This document shows positions 1 through 11,868 of a DNA stretch of 64,000 nucleotides, piece after piece; the first letter of the stretch is position 1, and each line of letters opens with the position of its first letter. Below the pieces are notes generated by a model, which had not been told where the DNA came from, searched no databases, and worked only from the letters and a program-made list of their open reading frames with translations. A program made the translations under genes and the position numbers. This DNA comes from Xanthomonas sp. XNM01 (GTDB taxonomy: Bacteria; Pseudomonadota; Gammaproteobacteria; Xanthomonadales; Xanthomonadaceae), in assembly GCF_014851915.1 (NCBI RefSeq), contig NZ_JACVAP010000001.1, positions 682,001 to 746,000 on the forward strand, read 5' to 3'.

Positions 1-153
1 TTTCGCGGATTGTGATTGGTGAAATCGAATGATCCGAATGCATCGATGGGCAATGGCTATCCAATGTCCCGGCGATGCGCGACTGCTGACAGCAGGCTGT
101 CAGCAGCGGCCACGCAGTCTGGGTACTCCCGACCCTTGCCGGAGTGCATCGAC

Positions 154-774
154 GTGCTGACTTTCTATACCCACCCCCTGTCGCGCGCCCGGGTGGCGCG
201 CTGGATGCTCGAGGAGACCGGACTGCCGTACGAAGAGGTCGTACTCGACTTCGATACGACGATGAAGTCGCCGGAGTATCTGGCGATCAACCCGATGGGC
301 AAGGTGCCGGCGATCCGGCATGGCGATGTCGTGGTGACCGAGAACGCGGCGATCTGCGCCTACCTGGCCGAACTCGTTCCGGAGAAGGCGCTGGCGCCGC
401 CGCCGGGTTCGCCGGAGCGCGCGGCCTATTACCGCTGGCTGTTCTTCTTCGCCGGCCCGTTCGAGTCGTGGCTGACCGCACGCCAGGCCGGTGTGTTCGT
501 GGCTGCGCGCAGTGCCGGTTATGGCCGCGGGGATGACGTGCTGGCCACGGTGGAGCAGGCGGTGAGCGGCAGGACGCATCTGGCCGGCGACCGCTTCACC
601 GCGGTCGACCTCTACGTGGCCGCGTACCTGGGCTACCAGATGATGGTGGGCGAACTGGAGCGGCGGCCGGCCCTCGAGGCCTTCGTTGCCGCCCATGCGC
701 AGCGGCCGGCCGCACTGGCCGCCAATGCGCGCGACGACGCACTGGCGGCGCAGCTGCAGATGCCCGGTCACTGA
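154..774 (+). CDS. Glutathione S-transferase family protein
   Basis: Cytosolic GST-fold protein of 206 aa that would conjugate or reduce substrates with glutathione. The N-terminal thioredoxin-like half opens with LTFYTHPLSRARV, and the NPMGKVPA and TENAAICAYL motifs bind glutathione and form the domain junction. The C-terminal half is helical. The open frame extends upstream to position 16, but the GST fold begins at the GTG at 154, which has a GGAG at 141-144 nine bases before it, so I place the start there. It is a single gene converging on the cytochrome c peroxidase gene. The substrate is unknown, as for most bacterial GSTs. Confidence 0.85.
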   Translation: MLTFYTHPLSRARVARWMLEETGLPYEEVVLDFDTTMKSPEYLAINPMGKVPAIRHGDVVVTENAAICAYLAELVPEKALAPPPGSPERAAYYRWLFFFAGPFESWLTARQAGVFVAARSAGYGRGDDVLATVEQAVSGRTHLAGDRFTAVDLYVAAYLGYQMMVGELERRPALEAFVAAHAQRPAALAANARDDALAAQLQMPGH

Positions 775-834
775 GCAGACGACGCAGGCAGCGGCACGAC
801 GACGGCTCCGGCTGACGTCGTGCGCGCGGCACGG

Positions 835-1884
835 TTACTCCGGTTGCGGCGTGGTCGCCGTGCTGGTCGGCAGCACCGGATGCACGATCTGCGGCTGGCG
901 CCCGCTCAGGGTCTGCAGGAAGCGGGTGATCGCCTCGACATCGGCCGCGCCCAGCTCCTGTCCGAGCTGGCTGCTGCCCATGATCGCCACTGCCTGGCGC
1001 AGGTCCCGGACCTGGCCGCTGTGGAAGTAGGGCGCCGTCAGCGCGACGTTGCGCAGCGGCGCCGCACGGAACACGTACTCGTCGGTGGCCGTGCGGGTGA
1101 CTTCGAAGCGGCCCTTGTCGGCCTCGGGCAGGATGTCCGCGCCAGGGCGCTCGACCACGCCGAACGGGTGGTAGGTCTGGCCGCCCAGGTTCACGCCGGC
1201 GTGGCAGGCGATGCAGCCCTTGTCGATGAACAGCGCCATGCCACGGCGTTCGTCCGCATCCAGCGTGTCCTCACCGGCGAGGAAGCGGTCGAAGCGCGAG
1301 TCGGGCGTGGTCAGCGTCGCCTCGAACGCCTCGATCGCGCGCGCCATGTTGTCGAAGCTCACCGGCTGTGCCTCGCCCGGGAACGCACGCGAAAAGGCCT
1401 CCACGTAGCCCGGCATGCTGCGCAGCGTCGCCTCGACGCGTTCGGGCGTGTTGTTCATTTCCACGCTGGCCTGCACCGGGCCTTTCGCCTGCTCCTTCAG
1501 GTCGGCGGCGCGACCATCCCAGAACTGCGCGACGTTGAACACCGCGTTGAGCACGGTCGGCGAGTTGCGCGGCCCCTTCTGCCAGCCATGGCCGATCGAG
1601 ACCGGCACGTTGTCGGCGCCGCCGGTGCCGACGTTGTGGCAGGTGTTGCAGCTGATGATGTGGCTGCGCGACAGGCGCGGATCGAAGAACAGCCAGCGGC
1701 CCAGCTCCACCTGCTCGGCGGTGATGGCCTGGCCGCGCACTTCGCTCACTTGCGCGGGAACGGGTTTGAACAGCGCATTGCCCATCTCGCGCAGTTCCTG
1801 CGCGGACGGCGTGGCCTGCTGTGCGAGCGCGACGGGCGCTGCGAGTGCGGCGATGCAGGCAAGGGCGAGCGTGCTGCGGAACAT
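835..1884 (-). CDS. ccp: Diheme cytochrome c peroxidase (CCP/MauG family)
   Basis: Periplasmic diheme peroxidase of 349 aa, expected to reduce H2O2 to water with electrons from small c-type cytochromes. A signal peptide covers about residues 1-21 (cleavage after ALA). There are two heme-binding CxxCH motifs, C79-C82-H83 and C224-C227-H228, in the spacing typical of bacterial CCPs. A GGGAGG lies just upstream of the ATG. The gene stands alone behind a perfect FNR-type site centred 41.5 bases from the inferred transcription start, which fits the known anaerobic/microaerobic control of this family. MauG-like functions other than peroxidase cannot be excluded. Confidence 0.9.
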   Translation of the reverse strand: MFRSTLALACIAALAAPVALAQQATPSAQELREMGNALFKPVPAQVSEVRGQAITAEQVELGRWLFFDPRLSRSHIISCNTCHNVGTGGADNVPVSIGHGWQKGPRNSPTVLNAVFNVAQFWDGRAADLKEQAKGPVQASVEMNNTPERVEATLRSMPGYVEAFSRAFPGEAQPVSFDNMARAIEAFEATLTTPDSRFDRFLAGEDTLDADERRGMALFIDKGCIACHAGVNLGGQTYHPFGVVERPGADILPEADKGRFEVTRTATDEYVFRAAPLRNVALTAPYFHSGQVRDLRQAVAIMGSSQLGQELGAADVEAITRFLQTLSGRQPQIVHPVLPTSTATTPQPE

Positions 1885-2196
1885 GGCGGGCCTCCCGGCT
1901 GGCTGGAGAGCCTCTTATCCGCCGCGCCCACCCGCCCGGCATTGATCGGGATCAATTGCACTCTCGCGGTGCGCGCGGTGCGTGCTCTGCTCCGGTGTGG
2001 TGCGTGCGATGCGGGCGAGTCTGAAAATCGCGGGAAATCTACGAAAAAAATGCGGTTTGAAATGAAGATCGGGAATCAGCTTGATGCAGACTGGAATGAG
2101 TCCATGCCGGCGTACCGGCGACGGTGCGTGTCAGCATGAACGACTGCCGGAAGGGGTCCGGCACAAGGGGAGATCTCACGACCTATGGGGGTAACG
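1885..2196. other. Intergenic region between ccp and the TonB receptor
   Basis: About 310 bases between divergently transcribed genes. The left part holds the FNR-type promoter. The right part, near 2035-2060, is A-rich (a run of seven A) and probably carries the promoter of the receptor gene, but no clear -35/-10 pair could be chosen. No gene was seen. Confidence 0.6.
1914..1956 (-). promoter_or_regulatory. FNR-type class II promoter of ccp
   Basis: TTGATCGGGATCAA at 1942-1955 is a perfect match to the FNR consensus TTGAT-N4-ATCAA and extends by one more base pair on each side. On the minus strand a GATAAG at 1919-1914 can serve as the -10 element. Taking that hexamer as -12 to -7 puts +1 at 1907 and the FNR site centre at exactly -41.5, the class II activation position. 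The leader before the ATG would be 22 nt. The box and spacing are seen in the sequence; control by an FNR homologue is inferred. Confidence 0.8.
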
Positions 2197-4617
2197 ATGG
2201 CTTTGAACGAAACATATGCGCTGCGGCGCAGTGTCCTGGCGATGGCGCTTGCTTCCGCGATGCTGGCCGGTGGTGCCGCTTCCGCGCAGGAACAGCAGGG
2301 CGGGGAGGGCGCGCAGGCCACCACGCTCGATTCGGTCCAGGTGACGGCGCGCAAGCGCGCCGAATCGATCATCGAAGTGCCGATGAACATCACCGCCGTG
2401 TCCGCCCAGGAGCTGGAGGACCGCAACATCAGCACGGTGTCGGATCTGTACCGCACCCTGGCCGGTGCGGCCAGCCCCACCGGAGGGTTGATCCTGCGCG
2501 GTCTCAGCGGCGGCAACTCGGCGTCGCCCGGCACCACAAGCCAGTTCGTGGACGGCATTCCCTTCGCCTTCGGCGAGGTCTTCGACGTCGAGCAGGTCGA
2601 AGTGCTGCGTGGTCCGCAGGGCACCCTGTGGGGATCGAACGCGATCGGCGGCACCGTCCAGGTGGTGACCCGCAAGCCGCAGACCGACAATTTCGAGGTC
2701 TTCGCCTCGCTCAGCGGCACGGTCGAGGAGAACAACCCGTCCACCGCCACCCGCACCCAGGCCGGCATCAACGTGCCGCTGCTGCAGGACGTGCTGGCGC
2801 TGCGCGTCGCCGCGAGCACGGCCAGGACGCCGGGCAAGATCGTCAACGTCAAGACCGGCAACTACGGCGACGAGCAGGACGATTTCATCCGGACCCAGCT
2901 GCAGTGGGAGGTCAGCCCGGATCTGCGCTTCAATCTGGGCCATGTCTACGTGCGCGGTAACGATACGGGGACCCGCTTGGCGGACGCTTCGGTCGCGGGC
3001 TTCTACTACGTTCCCGAATTGACCCCGAACCCGGCAACGCCCACCGGATTCGACATCGACTACAGCGTGGTCGACTGCCCCGAGGGCGCCAGCCGCGCGC
3101 AGTGCCGCGCGCCCAACAGCCGGGTCAAGGTCGAGGACGACCGCTTCGCGATCTACGAGGCCTTCGATGGCTGGAACCGTTCGGCGACCAACCTGTTCTC
3201 GATCAATGTCGAGCACGACGACCTGTTCGGCATCGCCTCGGTGTCCTACGTCGGTTCGTTCCGCAAGAACACCGGCAGCTCGCTCGAGAACTGGACGCGC
3301 CTGGACATGGAGGACATGACCGAGACCTGGATGATCAACCAGGATTCGTCGCGCCGCCTGACCCAGGAGCTGCGCTTCCAGAACCTGGAGAACGACAGCG
3401 GCCTGAACTGGACCGTCGGCTTCTTCCAGGACAAGACCTGGCTGGGCGGCGAGTTCAACGGCCAGAACCAGTTCCACAACACCGATCCGCAGAGCCTGAC
3501 CATCTTCTCCGACATGTCCGGCCTGACCGGAAGCAGCTACTGGGGCAGCGCCGGCTGGACCCACATCGGGGAGCTGGGCCAGGCGCTGTACGGCAACCCC
3601 GGCATCAACTACAACCTGACCTACAACACCGACACCCAGCGCGAGAGCGCCGCGTTCGGCGAGACCAGCTATCGGTTCGATACCGGCGCGGGGGCGTTCG
3701 AGGTGACGGCCGGCATCCGCTTCTACGAGCTGGAGGACACGCTGGACTTCACCAGCACCGGTATCTGGGTCGGTCTGGATCCGCGCTCGGTGGCCGAGGG
3801 CGGCCGTGAGTCGGGCAACCGCAAGAAGTTCAGCCTGGCCTACCTGCCCAGCGACAACCTCAACATCTATGCGCTGTACGCGGAAGGCTATCGTCCGGGC
3901 GGCAACAACGCGCCGCTGGCCAACAGCTGCGCCGGCGACGAGTACGCCTCGCAGCACAAGAACCGCTACACGTCCGACACGATCGACAACTACGAGCTGG
4001 GCGTGAAGGGTGCGTTCTTCGACCGCAGGCTGCGCATCTCGTCGGCGGCGTACAGGATCGACTGGAGCGACGTGCGTGCCAGCGTCTACATGCCGACCTG
4101 CGGCTTCAGCTTCATCGCCAACGCGGCCGAGGCCCGCTCGCAGGGCCTGGAGCTGGAAAGCGCGCTGACCCTGGGCAGCAACACCGTGCTGACCTTCAAC
4201 GCCTCGTACACCAACACCGAGATCCTGACCGACGTGGCGGCGCTGGGTGCGCAGAAGGGCGACGAGTTCCCGCAGGTGCCCAAGTACAACGCCTACCTGG
4301 CCGTCGACCATGGCTTCCGCCTGTTCGAGCGCGATGCCTTCGTGCGTGCGGACATCGCGGCCTATGGCGAGTACAAGACCCACTTCAACACCCGCGACGA
4401 GGACGTGTCGCCGTCGTACGAGACGTTGAACCTGTCGGGCCGGATCCGCCTGAATCCGGAGTCCACGCTCAGCCTGCACGTCAACAACGTGACCAACGAG
4501 CAGTACTACGCCTACCGCAATGCCCGCTCGCGGGGGACCGGGACGCGCAATGCGCTGTATGAACTGTGGGGTGCCGAGCGCAACATCACCCTGCGCTTCG
4601 ACTACAGCTTCCGCTGA
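2197..4617 (+). CDS. TonB-dependent outer membrane receptor
   Basis: Outer-membrane receptor of 806 aa that would import a ligand using TonB/ExbBD energy. It has a signal peptide (about residues 1-31), a TonB-box-like stretch DSVQVTARKRAE, and a plug domain with the LRGPQGTLWGSNAIGGTV motif. A 22-strand-type barrel follows and ends in the aromatic residues RFDYSFR. ATG at 2197 is preferred because GGGGG lies five bases upstream; an in-frame ATG at 2185 is the alternative. There are no accompanying enzymes or regulators, so the ligand cannot be inferred. It belongs to the same broad family as the receptor at 8598. Confidence 0.88.
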   Translation: MALNETYALRRSVLAMALASAMLAGGAASAQEQQGGEGAQATTLDSVQVTARKRAESIIEVPMNITAVSAQELEDRNISTVSDLYRTLAGAASPTGGLILRGLSGGNSASPGTTSQFVDGIPFAFGEVFDVEQVEVLRGPQGTLWGSNAIGGTVQVVTRKPQTDNFEVFASLSGTVEENNPSTATRTQAGINVPLLQDVLALRVAASTARTPGKIVNVKTGNYGDEQDDFIRTQLQWEVSPDLRFNLGHVYVRGNDTGTRLADASVAGFYYVPELTPNPATPTGFDIDYSVVDCPEGASRAQCRAPNSRVKVEDDRFAIYEAFDGWNRSATNLFSINVEHDDLFGIASVSYVGSFRKNTGSSLENWTRLDMEDMTETWMINQDSSRRLTQELRFQNLENDSGLNWTVGFFQDKTWLGGEFNGQNQFHNTDPQSLTIFSDMSGLTGSSYWGSAGWTHIGELGQALYGNPGINYNLTYNTDTQRESAAFGETSYRFDTGAGAFEVTAGIRFYELEDTLDFTSTGIWVGLDPRSVAEGGRESGNRKKFSLAYLPSDNLNIYALYAEGYRPGGNNAPLANSCAGDEYASQHKNRYTSDTIDNYELGVKGAFFDRRLRISSAAYRIDWSDVRASVYMPTCGFSFIANAAEARSQGLELESALTLGSNTVLTFNASYTNTEILTDVAALGAQKGDEFPQVPKYNAYLAVDHGFRLFERDAFVRADIAAYGEYKTHFNTRDEDVSPSYETLNLSGRIRLNPESTLSLHVNNVTNEQYYAYRNARSRGTGTRNALYELWGAERNITLRFDYSFR

Positions 4618-4640
4618 TCCCGCGCCACTGCGGAGGCGAA

Positions 4641-4671
4641 GGGCGGCAGTCGTCGGCTGCTGCCCTCTTTT
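4641..4671 (+). terminator. Rho-independent terminator after the receptor gene
   Basis: GGGCGGCAG pairs with CTGCTGCCC (one G-T wobble) around a 7-nt loop and is followed by TCTTTT. It lies 24 bases past the stop codon at 4617 and separates the receptor gene from the converging mutS. Confidence 0.8.
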
Positions 4672-4720
4672 CCGGGCCGTCCACAGAGGGTGCCGGGAAC
4701 CGCCGCGGCGCCGTCCCGGC

Positions 4721-7330
<2,610 letters not shown>

Positions 7331-7416
7331 CGGCATGCGGGCGGTACGGGACCGGCGATTGTAATAGTCTCCGAGCCGGCGCCGTCGGATAGTGCCGGCC
7401 ACGCACCGGAGCCGGC

Positions 7417-8418
7417 ATGAGCCACCAGCACGACCACGCCCACGATCACGGGCATCCGCACGATCACGCCCATGACCATCACGGGCATGGTCATGCCGGC
7501 CACCAGCACGGACTGGGCGGTCACAGCCACGTCCCCACCGACATCCGCTTCGAGCGTCCGCTGTGGTGGGCGTTGGGCCTGACCGCCGCGGTCCTGGTGG
7601 CCGAGCTGATCGGCGCGTGGTGGACCAACAGTCTGGCGCTGCTGTCCGACGCGGCGCACATGGCCACCGACACGCTGGCGCTGGCGATCGCGCTGATCGC
7701 AGTGCGCCTGGCCAAGCGCCCGGCCGATGCGCGGCGCACGTATGGCTACGTGCGTTTCGAGGCGTTCGGTGCGCTGGTCAACGGCGGCCTGCTGTTCGTG
7801 CTGGCGGGCTACATCCTGTGGGAAGCCTGGCACCGCTTCCGCACGCCGCTGCCGGTGGCGAGCACGGGAATGCTGGCGGTGGCCGTGCTCGGCCTGGCCT
7901 GCAACCTGGTGGCGATGAAGCTGCTGCATGCCGGAAGCGGCCAGAGCCTGAACATGAAGGGCGCCTACCTCGAGGTCTGGAGCGACATGCTCGGCTCGCT
8001 GGCGGTGATCATCGCGGCCATCGTGATCCGCTTCACCGGCTGGCTGTGGGTGGATCCGCTGCTGGCGGTGCTGATCGGCCTGTGGGTGCTGCCGCGCACC
8101 GTGCTGCTGTTGCGCGAGGCGATCAACGTGCTGATGGAAGGCGTGCCGCGCGGCATCGATGTCGCGGCGATCAACACCGCGCTGCTGGCGCACCCGCAGG
8201 TGACCGGCGTGCACGACCTGCACGTCTGGGCGCTGGCGTCGCGGACCCCGGCGATGACCGCGCATGTGGTGGTCGCCGGCGATGCGGACCCGATCGCGGT
8301 GCGGGTGGCGCTGGCGCAACGGCTCGCAGGGCACTTCGGTATCGATCACGTCACCCTGCAGATGGAAGCGGGCGAGGGCGACTGCGTCGCCGGTGGCTGC
8401 GGCTCCGCTCCGCACTGA
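7417..8418 (+). CDS. Cation diffusion facilitator (CzcD/ZitB-like efflux)
   Basis: Inner-membrane divalent-cation/proton antiporter of 333 aa, probably exporting zinc or a related ion. Residues 1-38 carry 17 histidines (HDHAHDHGH-type), a common metal-sensing or chelating tail. Six transmembrane segments follow, then a cytoplasmic ferredoxin-like domain ending in GDCVAGGCG. The TM2 site is H81-x3-D85 (HMATD). The TM5 site reads E186-x3-D190 (EVWSD) where CzcD and ZitB have His-x3-Asp. It is transcribed away from mutS and has no neighbouring metal regulator. Confidence 0.9.
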   Translation: MSHQHDHAHDHGHPHDHAHDHHGHGHAGHQHGLGGHSHVPTDIRFERPLWWALGLTAAVLVAELIGAWWTNSLALLSDAAHMATDTLALAIALIAVRLAKRPADARRTYGYVRFEAFGALVNGGLLFVLAGYILWEAWHRFRTPLPVASTGMLAVAVLGLACNLVAMKLLHAGSGQSLNMKGAYLEVWSDMLGSLAVIIAAIVIRFTGWLWVDPLLAVLIGLWVLPRTVLLLREAINVLMEGVPRGIDVAAINTALLAHPQVTGVHDLHVWALASRTPAMTAHVVVAGDADPIAVRVALAQRLAGHFGIDHVTLQMEAGEGDCVAGGCGSAPH

Positions 8419-8467
8419 GTCGCGCCTCCATCCCAAAACGCAATGTGACGTATCGCCGCAGTGCAGA

Positions 8468-8489
8468 ATGCGGTGTGACCGCATGCGGT
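8468..8489. promoter_or_regulatory. Candidate operator upstream of the second TonB receptor
   Basis: ATGCGGT-gtg-ACCGCAT (8468-8484) is a perfect inverted repeat with 7-bp arms. Its right arm also forms the 12-bp palindrome ACCGCATGCGGT with the next bases (8478-8489). It lies about 110 bases before the receptor start, within the only gap between it and the efflux gene. The protein that binds it is unknown. Confidence 0.45.
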
Positions 8490-8597
8490 TTAACTTCCCG
8501 TTTACGGACCGGACCAGGTCCAGAGGATGCAGCACAGCACGAGATCGACATCGCAGCAGTCAGGACCGGCCAACATCGACACCCTGGGGAGGGAGCA

Positions 8598-11189
8598 ATG
8601 GCACGAGGCAACCTGCATCACACCGGATTGGCGATCGCCGTGATCGCCGCACTGTCCACCATGACGGCCACCGCGCATGCGCAGGAACAGGCGGCGGAGG
8701 CGGGACGGGAGCAGCCGGTCACGCTGTCTGGACTGACGGTCACCGCACAGAAACGCGAGCAGGCGCTGCAGGAAGTGCCGATCGTGGTCAACGTGCTCGG
8801 CGAACAGCTGCTGCAGGACACCGGCGTACGCGACATCAAGGATCTGCAGGTGCTGGTGCCGGGCCTGACCGTGACCAGCACCCAGAGCGCGGCGCAGACC
8901 ACCGCCCGCATTCGCGGCATCGGCACCGTCGGCGACAACGCCGGCCTGGAATCGTCGGTCGGCGTGGTCATCGACGGCGTGTACCGGCCGCGCAACAGCG
9001 TCGGTTTCACCGACCTGGGCGAACTGGAACGGATCGAGGTGCTGAAGGGGCCGCAGGGCACGGTGTTCGGCAAGAACACGTCGGCCGGCGTGATCAACGT
9101 GGTCACCCGCCGGCCCAGCTACACGCAGAGCGCCGAGGGCGAGATCACCATCGGCAACTACGGGGCGATGGGCGTGTCCGGCGCCTACAACGATGCGCTC
9201 GGTGAACACGCCGCGATCCGCATCTACGCGGCCAAGCGCAAGCGCGACGGCGTCGACGAGGTGCGCACCGGCGCAGGTCCGCGGACCGAAACCGACGACG
9301 GCGATCAGAACTTCCATACCCTGCGCGGCCAGCTGCTGTTCGAGCCGACCGAGAACCTGGACATCAACATCGCGGCCGACTTCACCAGCCGCGAGGAGAA
9401 CTGCTGCGCCACCGTGACCACCCACCGCGGCCCCGCGGCGGCGATCATCAATGCGTTGACGCCGGGCGGCGAGGGCGTGATCCCCGTGCCCGACCCGGAG
9501 CGCCGCCTGGCCTACAGCAACCGCAGCACCGAGCAGGACATCAAGGACAAGGGCATCTCGGCCGAGGTCAACTGGAACACGCCCTGGGCCAACGAGGCCA
9601 CCTTCACCTCGATCACGGCCGTCCGCGACTGGCAGGCGATCAACGGGCTGGACTTCGACTACAGCGCCGCCGACATCCTCTACCGCGCGGCCGACGAGGA
9701 CGAGTCGCTGACCCGGTTCAAGACCTTCACCCAGGAGTTCCGCCTGACCGGGTCCAGCGAGCGCGTGGACTGGATGGTCGGCGTGTTCTATTCGGACGAG
9801 CAGCTGGACCGCAACGAAACCTACCGGTACGGCAGCGCCTACGAGCCGTACCTGTCGAGCCTGGTCGGCAGCCAGGTGCTGTCCGGTGTGGCCGCGCAGC
9901 TGGCCGGGTTCGGCCTGACCGTGAACCAGGCCAACCCGGCGACCTTCCTGTCGCAGGTCAGCGGGCGCCCGTTCGGCACCAACTTCACCGGCCTGGGCAC
10001 GCTGGACCGGCACGAGCAGCAGGCGCGCAGCGCGGCGATCTTCACCAACAACACCTTCCGCGTCACCGATGCCTTCGACGTGACCCTGGGCCTGCGCTAC
10101 ACCCGCGAGAAGAAGGACCTGCATTCGGTCTACACCAACCCGAACGGTGGCGCGGCCTGCGCCGCCACCCTGGCCAACCCGGGCGCGCGCGTCGGTGGTG
10201 CGCTGGCGCAGCGGATCAACGGGTTCGGCAGCCTGCCGCCGGCGCTGCAACAGCAGCTGCTCGGTGCACTGGTGCCGGCGCTGGCACCGACCATCGCCGG
10301 CTACATGTGTCTGCCATGGGCCAACGTGGCGCACAACGGGCGCGACGTCTCGCAGAGCAGGACCGAGAAGGAGTGGTCCGGCACGCTGAAGCTGGCCTAC
10401 AACTGGTCCGACGACGTGATGACCTATGCGTCGGCGGCGCGCGGCTACAAGGCCGGCGGCTTCAACCTCGATCGCGTGCAGTCGTCCAACGGGCTGTCCA
10501 GCGGCACCCAGGGCATCACCCCGGTGGACGACACCTCGTTCGGCGGCGAGTTCGTCGACAGCTACGAGCTGGGCACCAAGACCACGTGGGCCGACGGCAA
10601 CCTGCTGCTCAACGCCTCGCTCTTCTACCAGAAGTACGAGGACTTCCAGCTCAACAGCTTCCTCGGCACCAGTTTCGTGGTGCGCTCGATCCCCGAAGTG
10701 GTGTCCAAGGGCATCGACGCCGAGATCATGTGGCAGACCGGCGTGACCGGGCTGATGCTGCAGGGCGGCTTCACCTACGCACGGACCGAGTATGGCGACG
10801 ACCTGCTCCCCGATCCGGACCTGGCCCTGCTGCCGGGCAGCCAGATGAGCTTCGCCCCGGAGTGGTCGGGCAACCTGTCGGCGACCTACGAGTGGGACTT
10901 CGGCAACAGCCTGATGGGCCGGTTCAACGTCGGCGCCAAGTACATGTCCGACTACAACACCGGCTCGGACCTGGACCCGCAGAAGGCCCAGGACGCCTAC
11001 ACCCTGGTCAATGCCCGGATCGGGTTCGGGGCCCAGGACCAGCGGTGGATGGTCGAATTCTGGGGCCAGAACCTCACCGACGAGACCTACAAGCAGGTCG
11101 GCATCGATGCGCCGATCCAGCCGGGCTCGTGGAACGCGTTCCTGGGTGCGCCGCGGACCTACGGGATGACCCTGCGCCTGCGCTACTGA
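8598..11189 (+). CDS. TonB-dependent outer membrane receptor
   Basis: Outer-membrane transporter of 863 aa. It has a signal peptide (cleavage after AHA, about residue 27), a plug with LSGLTVTAQKREQALQEVP and the LKGPQGTVFGKNTSAGVINV motif, and a barrel ending RLRY. The start at 8598 has a strong GGGGAGGGAG immediately upstream; the open frame extends far upstream through the neighbouring transporter gene but that part is not coding. The gene stands alone with a candidate operator upstream and a hairpin downstream. The FecA/iron-complex-like class is possible, but the ligand cannot be told. Confidence 0.9.
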   Translation: MARGNLHHTGLAIAVIAALSTMTATAHAQEQAAEAGREQPVTLSGLTVTAQKREQALQEVPIVVNVLGEQLLQDTGVRDIKDLQVLVPGLTVTSTQSAAQTTARIRGIGTVGDNAGLESSVGVVIDGVYRPRNSVGFTDLGELERIEVLKGPQGTVFGKNTSAGVINVVTRRPSYTQSAEGEITIGNYGAMGVSGAYNDALGEHAAIRIYAAKRKRDGVDEVRTGAGPRTETDDGDQNFHTLRGQLLFEPTENLDINIAADFTSREENCCATVTTHRGPAAAIINALTPGGEGVIPVPDPERRLAYSNRSTEQDIKDKGISAEVNWNTPWANEATFTSITAVRDWQAINGLDFDYSAADILYRAADEDESLTRFKTFTQEFRLTGSSERVDWMVGVFYSDEQLDRNETYRYGSAYEPYLSSLVGSQVLSGVAAQLAGFGLTVNQANPATFLSQVSGRPFGTNFTGLGTLDRHEQQARSAAIFTNNTFRVTDAFDVTLGLRYTREKKDLHSVYTNPNGGAACAATLANPGARVGGALAQRINGFGSLPPALQQQLLGALVPALAPTIAGYMCLPWANVAHNGRDVSQSRTEKEWSGTLKLAYNWSDDVMTYASAARGYKAGGFNLDRVQSSNGLSSGTQGITPVDDTSFGGEFVDSYELGTKTTWADGNLLLNASLFYQKYEDFQLNSFLGTSFVVRSIPEVVSKGIDAEIMWQTGVTGLMLQGGFTYARTEYGDDLLPDPDLALLPGSQMSFAPEWSGNLSATYEWDFGNSLMGRFNVGAKYMSDYNTGSDLDPQKAQDAYTLVNARIGFGAQDQRWMVEFWGQNLTDETYKQVGIDAPIQPGSWNAFLGAPRTYGMTLRLRY

Positions 11190-11207
11190 GTAAAACCGCA
11201 GCAGTCA

Positions 11208-11240
11208 CGCGACAGGCCCGCCATCGACGGGCCTGTCGCG
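11208..11240 (+). terminator. Strong hairpin after the second TonB receptor
   Basis: CGCGACAGGCCCG pairs perfectly over 13 bp with CGGGCCTGTCGCG around a 7-nt loop, starting 18 bases after the stop codon. Only TT follows, so it may end transcription weakly or protect the 3' end of the mRNA. Confidence 0.6.
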
Positions 11241-11334
11241 TTCGGGGCGGGGCGGGCGGCGTCGGGCACCGTACGCGAGACATCGGTCGGCGTTTTGGGC
11301 TACAACGCCGATACCCCTCGCAGTGGAAGTCCCG

Positions 11335-11835
11335 ATGTCCGATCCCGAAGACCGCGCGCTGCGCGAGCTGGCCCAGTCGCTGGGCGAGCGCCTGCGCACC
11401 TCGCGCGACCGCGTGGTCACCGCCGAAAGCTGCAGTGGCGGATGGATCGCCAAATGCCTCACCGACATCGCCGGCTCCTCGGACTGGTTCGACTGCGGCA
11501 TGGTCGCCTACAGCTACGAAGCCAAGCAGGCGCTGCTGGGCGTACGCCCGCAGACGCTGGAGCACTATGGCGCGGTCAGTCGCGAGACCGCGATCGAGAT
11601 GGTGTCCGGTGCGCTGGTCAATTCCGGCGCCAGCGTGGCGGTCGCGGTGACCGGCATCGCCGGGCCGGGCGGCGGCAGTGCGGACAAGCCGGTCGGCACC
11701 GTCTGGATCGGCTGGAAGCGTCGCGGCGGGTATGCCCGCGCCGAGGTGTTCCACTTCGATGGCGACCGCGATGCCGTGCGCCGGCAGACCGTCGAACGCG
11801 CGCTGCGGGGACTGGAAAGCCTGCTCGCGGCATGA
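11335..11835 (+). CDS. pncC: Nicotinamide-nucleotide amidohydrolase PncC (CinA C-terminal domain)
   Basis: Single-domain CinA_C protein of 166 aa that deamidates nicotinamide mononucleotide to nicotinate mononucleotide in pyridine-nucleotide salvage. TAESCSGGWIAK carries the catalytic serine, with MVAYSYEAKQALLG and VTGIAGPGGG as the other family motifs. The N-terminal MoCF-like half of full CinA is absent, as in E. coli PncC. ATG 11335 has GGAAG five bases upstream; GTG 11323 is an alternative. It sits in the mutS-recA neighbourhood where cinA/pncC is commonly found. Confidence 0.93.
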   Translation: MSDPEDRALRELAQSLGERLRTSRDRVVTAESCSGGWIAKCLTDIAGSSDWFDCGMVAYSYEAKQALLGVRPQTLEHYGAVSRETAIEMVSGALVNSGASVAVAVTGIAGPGGGSADKPVGTVWIGWKRRGGYARAEVFHFDGDRDAVRRQTVERALRGLESLLAA

Positions 11836-11868
11836 TGTGCGGCGTCGCCGCGCGAATGGAGAACACCG

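Noticed and set aside
7563-8597. Second TonB receptor starting more than 1 kb upstream, inside the cation exporter gene
   Set aside because: The upstream frame is simply open in GC-rich DNA. The signal peptide and strong ribosome site mark the start at 8598.
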